NCBI GenBank assembly: GCA_034698045.1
Contig: JAQGAU010000649.1
Span: forward strand, 1 to 25,256
Direction: 5' to 3'
DNA length: 25,256 bases
Source of the DNA: Paramacrobiotus richtersi
Taxonomy: Eukaryota > Tardigrada > Eutardigrada > Parachela > Macrobiotidae
Shown one piece after another: positions 10,301 to 18,930 of the stretch. A program made the position numbers and the translations under genes. Below the pieces are notes generated by a model. It was not told the origin of the DNA. It did not search any database and saw nothing but the letters and a program-made list of their open reading frames with translations. How positions within the stretch are numbered: the first letter of the stretch is position 1; the number at the start of each line of letters is the position of its first letter.

Positions 10301-13300
10301 CAGGATTTACGAATGTATTTTCATTTGCGTTGATTTTGCAGGAAACGAGGAGGAGGATTCGGATGGTGAACAGTACGCCCAAGAGCAGGCCAAAATCGTT
10401 CAAGAACGGGCGAGTTTGCTGGAAAACAGCGGGTTAAATGAAGAGGTACGCAAAAACCTGGCTACCAGCAAAATTCGGCTATATATATTTTTTTTGAAAA
10501 ACTCAGTGAAATTGCATTTTTAAGGAATAAGAAAGAGTCGAATAAAGCAGCAATTTTTGTGTGGATGGATTTTTTCCGGCTAATTTTGAGACCTTGTTAT
10601 TTCTTACTATTGCACCTTTTTGTCGTATGGCAAGATGACAGAGAGCTGGAAATAAAAGTACAATCAAGTGAAATGTACAAACAGAACATTGAGTTTAATA
10701 ATAGAGAAAATTTATAATAAATGGTGGGCTTTTATGTTGATTATAAGTTTAGCTGCAAACGTTGTTGTTTTACGATTTTTTTGTGATTGATTCTCGTGAA
10801 ACGGCACGGTATCTTCAAACGTTTCGTGAATGCAATAGATGTTAAATGCGGAAGGAATATCGTAGTGCAGTGGCTGTTTCTCGTGTGCGGCTTTGCGCAC
10901 CACAGCATTCAATCTCGCTTGTGCAGTCAAAGTGTACATAATGAATAGTGTCGGATAGGAAACCTATTATTTTTGTTGGCGAGGGGATATAATAATTTGG
11001 TAATATCATCAGACAGTAGGTGTTGATACTGGAATTGGTGTAACAATCGAATCACAATTTCTTCAATCCCACGGCATGGCCGCGATTGGGTAGTCATCGA
11101 GAAATCGTAGTATAATGGCTAATATTTACCAGGCGCTTGCTTGACTGTCTATGGTAGTCCATTCAAATGGACTCCATTGCATAACACACGTTGATACCAC
11201 ATGTGCCTTTTTTTCTTTACTGATTAGCAAATAAATAACTGAACAATTACGTTCTTTTAAATTCAACTGATCACAGAATTAACTAATCACATGGCTGATT
11301 ATAATCGATTACTATACGGATTAAGGACGTTTTGATTTATCTAATAACTCTTTTATAAAACAATATAAAAGAATAAGAAAGAGAACAAAATAAGATAAAG
11401 AAAGAGTAATCGAATTAATACAACCAAGAGGCGTCCAATTCCACTGCATATTTCGAAATGTTTGGTGTACTTTTGTTTATGTGCACAGGAAAAGGAGAAA
11501 TTAACCAAAGAAATGAATATCAAAGAAAGCAGTCTCCGTAAGCGCGAAGCTGAACGACTGGAATTGAAGAGCAAAATCGAGACCATTGAACAGCGGATGC
11601 TACGGGGCACCGGCACGGCTAATGTCCATGAACGCATGACCTTACAAAGGGAAACCTTACAGAAAACCCGCACCGAATTGGATCAACAAAAGGTATTTGT
11701 TTTCGTTGTCATAAAGTTGTGCAGTTTTGTTTCATGTGAAATCCGGCAGTGGAATAAACCTTTTATGAATGATTATTGACATGTTTGTTAAACCTGTCAC
11801 AATAAATAACTTTCTTAGAGTATTTATTGTAATTATTAATAGCATTTATATATTTTATATATTTTATTAATAGCATTAATTTATTTATTTATTTGAGTAT
11901 TTATTATAATTATTAATAGCATTTATTTCCTGTAATAAAATATTCTTTAATTTCTTCGTAGTACTGGTACCCATTACACAGACAGTGTAGTGTAAAGGCG
12001 TCACATGTATGTACTCCTCTGTGTCGTTAATCGTAACGTCTTATTTCAGAGCGAAATTCAATGCGATCATTTAATTCTTAAAGCGCATTATTTTTCGTTC
12101 GCGTTTTTATTGTTTTTTTGGCTAGTATTTGAAGAAACTGTAACAGTAAGCACAGTGTTTTCTTTCTCAGTTTTTCCATAAAATTTTGCTCCACATTAAA
12201 TTTTTGAACAACAGAACAACTGTGAATTCAGTAAAAATTCACAAATTACCAGCAGTTGTAATACATGTTGCAGTTTTTTCTTTACATTTTTAGAACACTT
12301 TATACAAGTGATATAGTTTATAAGATGTACAAAAATGTTAAAATTGTGAAAATATCTGAAAACATCTGAAAAAATATTTGTCCAGTTTTACCATGTATAA
12401 CTAGACAATACCACTCTAAACCGAAACAACCAGCTCGTCGTAGTTTAATGGTAGCTGATGTATTTTTATATTTCATGGTAATTTTGTAACAGATAATAAA
12501 TAAGATAAATTTTGGTTGATTTATTTCTATGGTGAATATTACTTGTAATATTTTCCAACAGAAACGCGAAGAGGCCATTCTGGAAGCGCTCCAACGCGAG
12601 CAGGAGGATGCACAGGAAGCCAACGCCACCGTCAGCATTGTGCAGTCCGACATTGACAACATCCAAACGCGAATCAATAAGGTACATTTGGCATTATGTC
12701 TAGTACAAAACACTTCCGATTAGCACAGTTTACGTCGAAAAAGTCTTTTTATGTAAGCTTTGCCTTGTTACAGCTGCTACAACATGTCAACAGTTTACAA
12801 AATGATCTGCAAAAGGAAGAGGACATTGCGCAGACTTTCAACGAGGATGTGGGTGATCAGCTGGAAAATCTACGTCAAAAGGAAGCGTTGATGTATGATT
12901 GACTTATCTACAGTGAATGACACTGTTTTCCAATTTTTACTGTGGAAATCGATTATTGATGTTTTTGTGACTTACATTGTTATTTGTATTTATATTAATT
13001 GCCTATCGATTTGTAATAATTATGCAAATAAAGTAATTTTTTTTCCGTTAATTTGAATTATTTTCTCGTCATAAAGAATTTAGTATTATAAAAATTCAGC
13101 ATTAATGCACAAGAAACGGATGTTGGTGAAATTTAGGTGGACCATGGTGACGCACTTTATCGGACCAACGAGCTGGGAGCCGTTGCTGGAAAAGGCGGTT
13201 TATGATGAGAAACGGCATGATTGGCAGTTGCCGAGGTAAGTCCATCCGGAGAATAACAAGGAATGTTAACAGTGCAGCCTTTACCTGTAATCGCAATGGT

Positions 13301-14365
13301 TCTTGTTCATCAGATGTTTATATATGCAGTTGATTAACTAGAAAATCAGGATCATTATGAATGTCATTTCTGTATTGTTTTCAGTCAAAGTTATTCATTT
13401 AATCAGAGATCCATTAATTAGCGCAAAAAATGGAGAAATTTTCATAATTGATTTCTTGGTAATGACGCGTTGTGTGGTTAGTGAAACGTCGGATATCACA
13501 CGGCCGCCCCTCTTTATCGATATCCCTGCCTACCGGGAAGACGAAATTCGGGATATTTATGGATTACTCTTGGTAAGATGAACCGTTTTGCTCGTTCTGC
13601 GTTTTGTTGATTTCTTTTCTTATTTTGCATCTGCGTTCAGTATCACGTATCACTTATGGTTAAAGTATTGAATGCGTTTTCGCATCGATGAACTATTTTT
13701 ATACTATCGACAGAATCCAGTTTTCATCGATAATTCGATACACGTCGTAAACAGCCTCTTAGTGATAGGAATTGTGTGTTTATACAAAATAAATTGTAGT
13801 CTTTGGTGTTATTAGTAAACCTGTTTAAAGCTCTGGATGTTACAATCTTTTCGCATGTATAGCCTGACAATTTGCTGGATGTGGAGCTGGATGTAAGCGA
13901 GAGCACCCCCTCTGGTAGACCGCTGCACGATCCTGACGGGGAGGATGCCGTGGTGGCGGATCTGCTGGCCGAAGCATTGGACAATGCTGGGATGGAGGAA
14001 GATTTGGTTATCGATGCCGAGTAAGGATACAACCTGATTATACAACTGACTGTAACAGTGCGACCATGTGTTATGAGTTACCGATATTTTGCAGCGTTTT
14101 CACCATTGAACGACCGGCATCCCGTTCCTCGTCCCGGTTACTGGACTACGAGAAGGAGAACAATTACGGACGACGGACCGGTACACCCACCAAAGCTGTT
14201 CGGTGAGTAACTAACAATTAACAGCGAATTTCTCTTCCGAACCGTGTGCAGTAGAAAAACTGAGACTTGTATCAAAATATTTCTGAAAAAGATTATAAAA
14301 TTGTTGGAATTGTTAGGGGATCACCGGACTTGACCTTTCCAACTTCACGTGGCTGGATCAAATAA
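4371..14365 (+). CDS. KIF3B: Kinesin-II motor subunit, KIF3B type (20 exons, about 730 aa)
   Basis: Plus-end microtubule motor that in animals pairs with KIF3A and KAP3 for intraflagellar and axonal transport. Exons: 4371-4453, 5163-5264, 6352-6476, 6543-6658, 7139-7234, 7318-7397, 7900-8062, 8143-8272, 8939-9026, 9476-9571, 9749-9810, 10342-10445, 11489-11692, 12562-12681, 12774-12892, 13137-13235, 13482-13572, 13863-14020, 14095-14202, 14317-14365. All join in frame with GT-AG borders. Visible motifs: [10 protein letters not shown] at the N-terminus, P-loop GQTGTGKT (92-99), switch I NEQSSRSH (206-213), switch II DLAGSE (242-247), neck INEDPKDAK (342-350), a short acidic hinge (EEEDSDGE), then long coiled coil. 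The C-terminal HFIGP...[11 protein letters not shown] and LDVELDV...LLAEAL segments match KIF3B rather than KIF3A. Human KIF3B is about 747 aa. Start context is gcagccATG. The last four exons are less certain than the motor. Confidence 0.93.
4454..6351 (+). other. Kinesin introns 1 and 2, no gene seen
   Basis: Intron 1 (4454-5162) and intron 2 (5265-6351) flank exon 2. Both are AT-rich. Open frames such as 5464-5664 are low-complexity and hydrophobic by composition, with no domain. Around 5760, GCTAACAATAAGC recurs near 14602, which hints at an old dispersed repeat. Confidence 0.5.
6690..7108 (+). repeat. Dispersed repeat in kinesin intron 4, inverted relative to the copy in intron 13
   Basis: Four collinear blocks match the reverse complement of 11970-12425: 6707-6729 with 12387-12409 (22/23), 6785-6798 with 12302-12315 (14/14), 7021-7037 with 12051-12067 (17/17) and 7075-7091 with 11987-12003 (17/17). 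Weaker similarity continues between them, with small indels. No coding capacity or clear terminal repeats were seen, so the class (MITE, SINE or other) is open. It takes up most of intron 4 (6659-7138). Confidence 0.8.
7398..7899 (+). other. Kinesin intron 6, no gene seen
   Basis: AT-rich intron with long T runs between 7600 and 7780. The acceptor is cctgtatag before exon 7. No feature is supported. Confidence 0.5.
8273..8938 (+). other. Kinesin intron 8, no gene seen
   Basis: Starts with donor gtacgt. AT-rich and low-complexity between 8340 and 8600. A 102-aa minus-strand open frame at 8748-9056 overlaps exon 9 and is a shadow of it. Confidence 0.5.
9027..9099 (+). other. In-frame extension of kinesin exon 9 resembling the neck, ends in TAA
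   Basis: Exon 9 ends at 9026 before donor gtacgc, but the frame stays open to TAA at 9097-9099. It gives [10 protein letters not shown], then [14 protein letters not shown]. The regular exon 10 begins [10 protein letters not shown] and continues to INEDPKDAK. The shared RYA start (GGTACGCT on both sides of the intron), basic run and IN-ED core suggest either a degenerate duplicate of exon 10 or a retained-intron isoform that would give a motor without stalk. Similarity beyond the first eight bases is weak at DNA level. Confidence 0.4.
9811..10341 (+). other. Kinesin intron 11, no gene seen
   Basis: AT-rich intron between the proline-containing linker exon (9749-9810) and the acidic hinge exon (10342-10445). 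No repeat or gene is supported. Confidence 0.5.
10446..11488 (+). other. Kinesin intron 12, no gene seen
   Basis: About 1.0 kb. A minus-strand open frame at 10712-10939 has no recognisable domain. It holds the 18-bp palindrome at 11156-11173. A tRNA-like A-box string near 11107 has no matching B box or cloverleaf. Confidence 0.5.
11156..11173. repeat. 18-bp inverted repeat (8-bp arms, CA spacer)
   Basis: AGTCCATT, CA, AATGGACT: perfect arms in kinesin intron 12. No function is indicated. Confidence 0.7.
11818..11926 (+). repeat. AT-rich tandem duplication, period 77 bp
   Basis: The 32-bp block at 11818-11849, starting GAGTATTTATTG, recurs at 11895-11926 with one mismatch. A third partial TTATTAATAGCATT lies between them near 11864. 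It lies in kinesin intron 13 just before the dispersed repeat. Confidence 0.75.
11970..12425 (-). repeat. Second copy of the intron repeat, opposite orientation (kinesin intron 13)
   Basis: Reverse-complement counterpart of 6690-7108; the matched blocks are listed there. This copy is slightly longer because of small insertions, for example near 12345-12385. Exons 5 to 13 of the kinesin gene lie between the two copies. Confidence 0.8.
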
Positions 14366-14635
14366 TCTCGATGGGATTTTTTTGCTGCTTGTGTGACTAA
14401 CGTTCTGATCGAGTTACAGTATGGAATTGCCTTCCTGGAGTGTCAATTTTTCGTGGTGTGTGAGCTATTTCGGTGCAAAAGTGTGGATATTTGTGATTCT
14501 TTGGCCATAATTTGTAACATGCTACAAGACGAGCTTTGGTGGAGAAACAGCGGTACAACGCTTAAGCGATAAACAGTTGTACGTGTGTACATAAGAATGC
14601 TGCTAACAATAAGCCGATCAGTAGTTTTTCTATTC

Positions 14636-14742
14636 CCGCACCACCTGTAACCGCAAACCTGGCATACCGTACATACGCATCATACTGTACAATAGCTAAA
14701 TATTATATGAAAACAGAAAACGTCGAATTTGTAGAATGTACG
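14636..14742 (+). repeat. Dispersed repeat, copy A
   Basis: CCGCACCAC, ACCGCA, ACCTGG, ATAC, ACGCAT, TACTGT and AAAACGTC occur in the same order at 19816-19906 with short gaps. It is about 100 bp long, has no coding capacity, and its class is unknown. Confidence 0.6.
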
Positions 14743-14791
14743 TATCGTTGTGGTATCGTGGTTGGAAAAGATGGATTAATCACAACACATG

Positions 14792-14837
14792 ACGTACAGT
14801 GCATAATGTATGTGCAGTACGTTAATGTACTGTACGT
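14792..14837. repeat. Inverted repeat ACGTACAGT / ACTGTACGT
   Basis: Perfect 9-bp arms at 14792-14800 and 14829-14837. A second inverted pair, CAGTAC / GTACTG (14815-14832), overlaps them. It is intergenic, and its function is unknown. Confidence 0.6.
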
Positions 14838-14917
14838 GGTACAGAATCCCTTTAAACCATCAGCTTTTCACTTCGGGCATGAAAAGGTCACGTCACAATA
14901 ACGTTTCCTGTCTGCAA

Positions 14918-15077
14918 GGGACCTTGTAGTACCGCTAAAAACGTAAGTATCAGTACAATCGACAAAAGAGCAGTGTTTCTTGCTGTACATTAGGTAGTAC
15001 TTACCTAATTGTAAACGCAATGCAAACCAAAACCTTCTGCGGATTTATCACAGCCATGCTGGCGCTTACAAGGTCCC
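14918..15077. repeat. 160-bp segment bounded by 11-bp inverted repeats with an inner hairpin
   Basis: GGGACCTTGTA (14918-14928) and TACAAGGTCCC (15067-15077) are exact inverted copies. Inside lies ATTAGGTA / TACCTAAT (14989-15009) with a 5-base loop. It could be a very short MITE-like element, but no target duplication is visible. Confidence 0.45.
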
Positions 15078-15767
15078 ATATTTAGTTTTATATGAAAATA
15101 CTTATACTTGGCTACCGGCTACCACCAAATTTGCAGGCCGATCTACGAGTTCCGAAGTCGTGACGGCTTCTTCTGTAAGAACAGCAAACAAATCGCAATG
15201 TAATGATAATCTAATCTTTTGCTGATTAAAACCCGAGTAGTCTTTCCCATGTGGCATTGGTTTCCTCAATGATGGAAAAAGGTCGATCTGAATTTCTCTA
15301 TGCAGGCGAGTACCTGTAACGTGGTTCTCTGAATACATACACTGCATGTGACATTAAAATACTGTTATTATTATCAATAATTCGGATATTCTGCTGTTGC
15401 TCTCTTTTTGCTATGGAGACAATGAACACAGTATCCGACTTCCTGCAGAGCGGATCGTTTGGCAGCACGTGCGAGTACTGTTGCAATACTGCAGACTATG
15501 TTGGGCACGGCCGATATGGCGGTGTTTACGAAGCAATAGTGCGAAGTCGTGGAAACTTTACCGGTGGACGCTTTGTGGTCGTCAAAGTGACCCATATTGG
15601 CAGAAACCAGAAAGCCCTGCTAAGTGCCGAAAACTGGACAAAGTGGCAGGACAGGATCAAACTGCTCCTTCGGCTTAAGCACAAGAACCTAGCTGTATAC
15701 CACAAAATTACCATCATCAAAGCACGTGGAGGAGCTTCCATCGAATTGCTAATGGACCACTATCGCG

Positions 15768-17113
15768 GTACGTACAACTACGAAGTGAGTGATTACGGCA
15801 GGGCTGTATTAAATATTTCCAAGATGAGGCCTATTATACGCATTTTTCCGCCTGAAGCTGGATTTATTCATCACTTTTCTGCGGAGTAAATTGAAATTAT
15901 AGGTTTTGTTAGCGCATTGTATCGCATCTAGTGCTGTTGTCGTGCGTTATTTGTGACGAAGAAAATGCACTGGTCAATATCAAAAACGCTCAACACTGGA
16001 AAAACCTAAAAAATGCGAAATTATTGGAAAACGTCTTCAAAAATGTATCCACCGGGAAGGCGCGGGAACAGGGGGTAATGGACAGTTAATGGATTTTTGG
16101 CGACTCCTGGGTATAGGGCCGTTGCATGTTTTCGTTCCTTTTTGTGTGTTGTTAGCGGAAGCGCCCGTCTGGAGCCGCTCTGCGTTGCGGGAAACACCGA
16201 GCGCACTTGACCATAGGGCAGCATGCAATTCTGAAACAATCAATCGCAAACATAAATTCTGCCACAATTTATTTGAGCAGTACCAAGCCATATTTTAACA
16301 ATTTCCGATCAAATTCGAAATATCTGAAACCCCGAACTTGGTAAGGGGGGTTAAAGGGGTTAAAGAGGTTAAAAAAAGGACTCCATCGATTATTCTGCTG
16401 TATGTCTAAGCGGTATTATTAAAACATTTTTTAACCTTTTTTAGTCATGTTTAGTTTGCGGTTTGATGTTTCCAAATTGATCTGAAATTTTTGTCAGCAT
16501 TGTTACATACGGTTTGGTTCTGTTCGTATAAATTGTGGTTTTTATTAACTATACTGATAGTTGTAGACTTGTAGAGACTCCTAAAAAAGCTTCTGATGTA
16601 GAAGACAGCCTTCCTAACGGTTGAACTAACCCTGGCTGGAGCTAGGTACAGTACCGTCCAGTACAGTCTTGACATACCAAACTTTTGACCACCGCTACAT
16701 GAGGCCACCCCTAACTAACCCCGAAGGTTTCACATGATCAGAAGTCGATTAACTAACACACTTGTGAGTGTCGGCTTGCTCGAAACACAATGTCACAAGT
16801 GACATTTGGCAGTCGGCTCAGACGTAGTAGACAACCGTGTAAGGATGTGTCGTCCCGCACCGATATCGATGGTGCTAACTGTTCCGAGTCTGTGACTAAT
16901 ACGGGTTACCATAAGGACACCCCTTAACATTTCGAATACTCCCGAAGGGTGTCGAGTGTCTTTGTTTTTTAAAGTACTACAGATAGTCTAGAAGTACCTT
17001 GCATAAGCCGAGCTTGCACCCTCATGAAAAACAATTTTTGCCTCACGTACTGTACTAAGATAACAATCTCTCGCTTGATCTAGTTAATTCTTCTATACTG
17101 TTGCTCTTTTCAG
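15768..17113 (+). other. Intron of kinase 1, no gene seen
   Basis: Donor gtacgt, acceptor ttttcag, phase 1, inserted in the GGD segment after the N-lobe. Reading on past the donor stays open to a TAA at 15887-15889, so retention would give an N-lobe-only peptide. A GC-richer block at 16050-16210 has open frames on both strands without recognisable domains. It also holds a GGGGTTAAA triplet (16347-16373) and a hairpin TGTCAC-AA-GTGACA near 16791. Confidence 0.6.
16347..16373 (+). repeat. Three tandem copies of a 9-mer, GGGGTTAAA
   Basis: GGGGTTAAA, GGGGTTAAA, GAGGTTAAA in the kinase intron. It resembles a G-rich telomere-like repeat, but with only three copies it is most likely a microsatellite. 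Confidence 0.6.
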
Positions 17114-17793
17114 GTGGCGATTTGTTTTCACTTTTGCGTAAACTGGAAACGAATGGCATCTTACTACACCTGGAAGAAGGGGCTCGTTACGCTGCTAATA
17201 TCGCAAAAGGACTGCATTACTTACACCTGAACAACATCATACAGTACATGGAGATCTGAAACCGGGCAACGTGCTTGTCAAGGAGGTCGAAAGCGGACAA
17301 GAGAGACTGGTAATCGGTGATTTGGACGACTTTGTTCAGCTACAAGGAAATCAAACCTGTCCAGACGAAATTTCTCAAGCACGAGGCACTTACCGGTATA
17401 TGTCTCCAGAAATGCTTATTAAACTGTTCAACGCCTCAACCACGGAAGAGTCGATTGGACGGGAAACTGATGTCTGGAGTCTAGGCTGTATTCTTCTAGC
17501 AGTGGCTGACCGTATTGTGGGTAGTAAGGAAAGGCAGCTGCAGAAGGATGCGACAAAAATTGAAGCCGGTGATAAAATTTCTGACCCTGTTTACATGATG
17601 AAAATTACAGAAGGTTACGTTCCATACTGTAACGACGATATCCCAAAGGATCTAAGCTTGTATAAGAGGCTGCTTCCGTGTAAATGCTACCGAGAGATAT
17701 TCTGCTCAGGATGTTCTGAACCGCTTGCAGCTTATCGTGAGCACAGTCAGTGTTCCGACGAGACATTTGGCCAACGAGCACAACATTAGCGTC

Positions 17794-18930
17794 ATGCTCA
17801 ATACCGTGGGAAATCCAAGCGTTCCGATTCAAATGGATACCAGAATGGTGGAAAACGAAACGTTTGGCGCCAGTTGTCAATATCAGTACGAGCAAAATGA
17901 TTTTATTGGGAGCGGTGCGTTTGGTGTTGTTTACTTAGCGAAGGTCACAACCCATGGTGACTACCAGGGGGAAGAAAGGGCAGCAGTTAAAATTGTCCGC
18001 GTGCCAGAAGCGACCTTTGATCCAGAGCGATGGGAACAGTCTAGACGCTTGTGGCTGACACTGCTGCATTTAAGGGACAGTCACTTGGTTACCTATCGTA
18101 AGGTAACCACTGCCAGGACTCGAAAGGGAGGGGGAATATCGGTTGAATTTATGATGGAATATTATGACGGTGGGTCAAAAAACATACACTACAGAGTATA
18201 GTAGCACTTGTTGTATAGATTCATAGAAACTGTATTAATCAGCGGTACAGTATAACTTACCTAGACATCGTTTGTTTCAGGTGGGGACTTGGCTTCGCTG
18301 CTGGGAGAACTAAGGAATCATGGAATTCTTCTCAATGAGGCAGTTGCACTTCGCTATGCACTGGAAATCAGTGAGGGACTGAGATTTCTCCACCAGAATG
18401 ACATCATACACACCAATCTTAATCCACGCAATATATTGATCAAACAGATGGAAAATGGTCAGAATAGGTTGGCAATTGGTAGTCTGGATAATGTGGTACA
18501 AATGCAGGGAGATATCACCACCTCGCGCGACGTTACACATCTTCGTGGAACTATTCGCTACATGTCACCGGAAATGCTGAAAAAGTACGTTGCTGAAGAC
18601 TGTTCGTACAAACCCGTGGGGCGAAAGACAGACGTTTGGAGCCTCGGATGCGTAATTCTGGAAATAGCAAGCGCTGTTGTGGGTAGTAATAAGCAGGGGT
18701 GGCTTCAAAAAGGAAATGAAAGCATCGAAGCTGGGGACGATATGCCGGACTTTAGGTTTGCCATGTCGATCTTAGATGGTTATGTACCGTATGTCTCGGA
18801 CGCAATCCCAAACCGTTTGGCTGAGTGCGTTTTGCGTTGTCTACGCTCTAACAGTGAAGAAAGGATAGGGGCCGCTGACCTTGCAGAAATGTTGCGCAAT
18901 TTAGCATCGTTTTATTTAAATTCGACCTAG
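17794..18930 (+). CDS. Protein kinase domain 2 of the tandem pair, predicted pseudokinase (341 aa if started here)
   Basis: Exons 17794-18169 and 18281-18930 (stop TAG), phase-1 intron of 111 bp at the same GGD site as in kinase 1. Frame is unbroken. Motifs: glycine loop GSGAFG (39-44), AAVK (Lys66), GGDLASLLGEL, IIHTNLNPRN (HRD Asp is Asn, and the following Lys is Asn), GSLD in place of DFG, GTIRYMSPEM, DVWSLGCVIL, and NSEERIGAADLAEML at the end. Losing both the catalytic Asp and the DFG Asp predicts little or no phosphotransfer, although the ATP-anchoring Lys and glycine loop remain. No splice signal separates it from kinase 1; the frame is open upstream to about 17656, so it may be the second half of one two-kinase protein. 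ATG 17794 is only the first Met in this frame. Confidence 0.8.

Larger units (their letters stand above)
14366..15412. other. Intergenic region between the kinesin and kinase genes
   Basis: No gene is supported. It contains a dispersed repeat (14636-14742), an inverted repeat at 14792-14837, and a nested inverted-repeat segment at 14918-15077. Open frames at 14707-14901 and minus 15102-15347 show no known domain. Kinesin 3' UTR and the kinase promoter should lie here; I found no clear AATAAA just after 14365. Confidence 0.45.
15413..17793 (+). pseudogene. Protein kinase domain 1 of a tandem pair, two frameshifts
   Basis: Ser/Thr-type kinase fold, closest in feel to the STE/MAP3K group (my inference). 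Exon 1 15413-15767 starts METMNTVSDF and holds the glycine loop GHGRYG (31-36) and VVVK (Lys58). After an intron (15768-17113), exon 2 gives GGDLFSLL, then near 17241 five extra bases break the frame just before HGDLKPGN. It resumes to GDLDDF (DFG replaced by DLD), GTYRYMSPEM and DVWSLGCIL. A second shift of -1 near 17660 separates DDIPKDLS from ACIRGCF; the remaining C-lobe (NATERYSAQDVL) then runs in the same frame straight into kinase 2. Literal reading stops at TGA (about 17257). HRD is HGD here, but the catalytic Asp, Lys and Asn remain. It may be a true pseudogene or contain assembly indels. Confidence 0.75.

Noticed and set aside
11106..11180. Possible tRNA gene (A-box-like TAGTATAATGGC)
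   Set aside because: No B box and no cloverleaf. The apparent T-arm is an 18-bp palindrome with a 2-base loop. A similar string at 12437 also lacks a B box.
12893..12902. TGA at 12900-12902 as the end of the kinesin protein (…ALMYD stop)
   Set aside because: A donor (gtatga) at 12893 in phase 2 joins exactly in frame to 13137, giving the KIF3B-like HFIGP and WQLP segments. The stop is only reached if that intron is retained.
15134..15180. A possible extra 5' exon of kinase 1 (acceptor-like tttgcag, PIYEFRSRDGFFC, donor-like gtaaga)
   Set aside because: No homologous segment in kinase 2 and no frame or phase support for joining it to 15413.
16021..16298. Open frames on both strands in the kinase intron
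   Set aside because: They overlap each other in a GC-richer patch and show no domain, and transposon origin could not be shown.
16347..16373. Interstitial telomere repeat
   Set aside because: Only three 9-mers, one imperfect; a microsatellite is the simpler reading.
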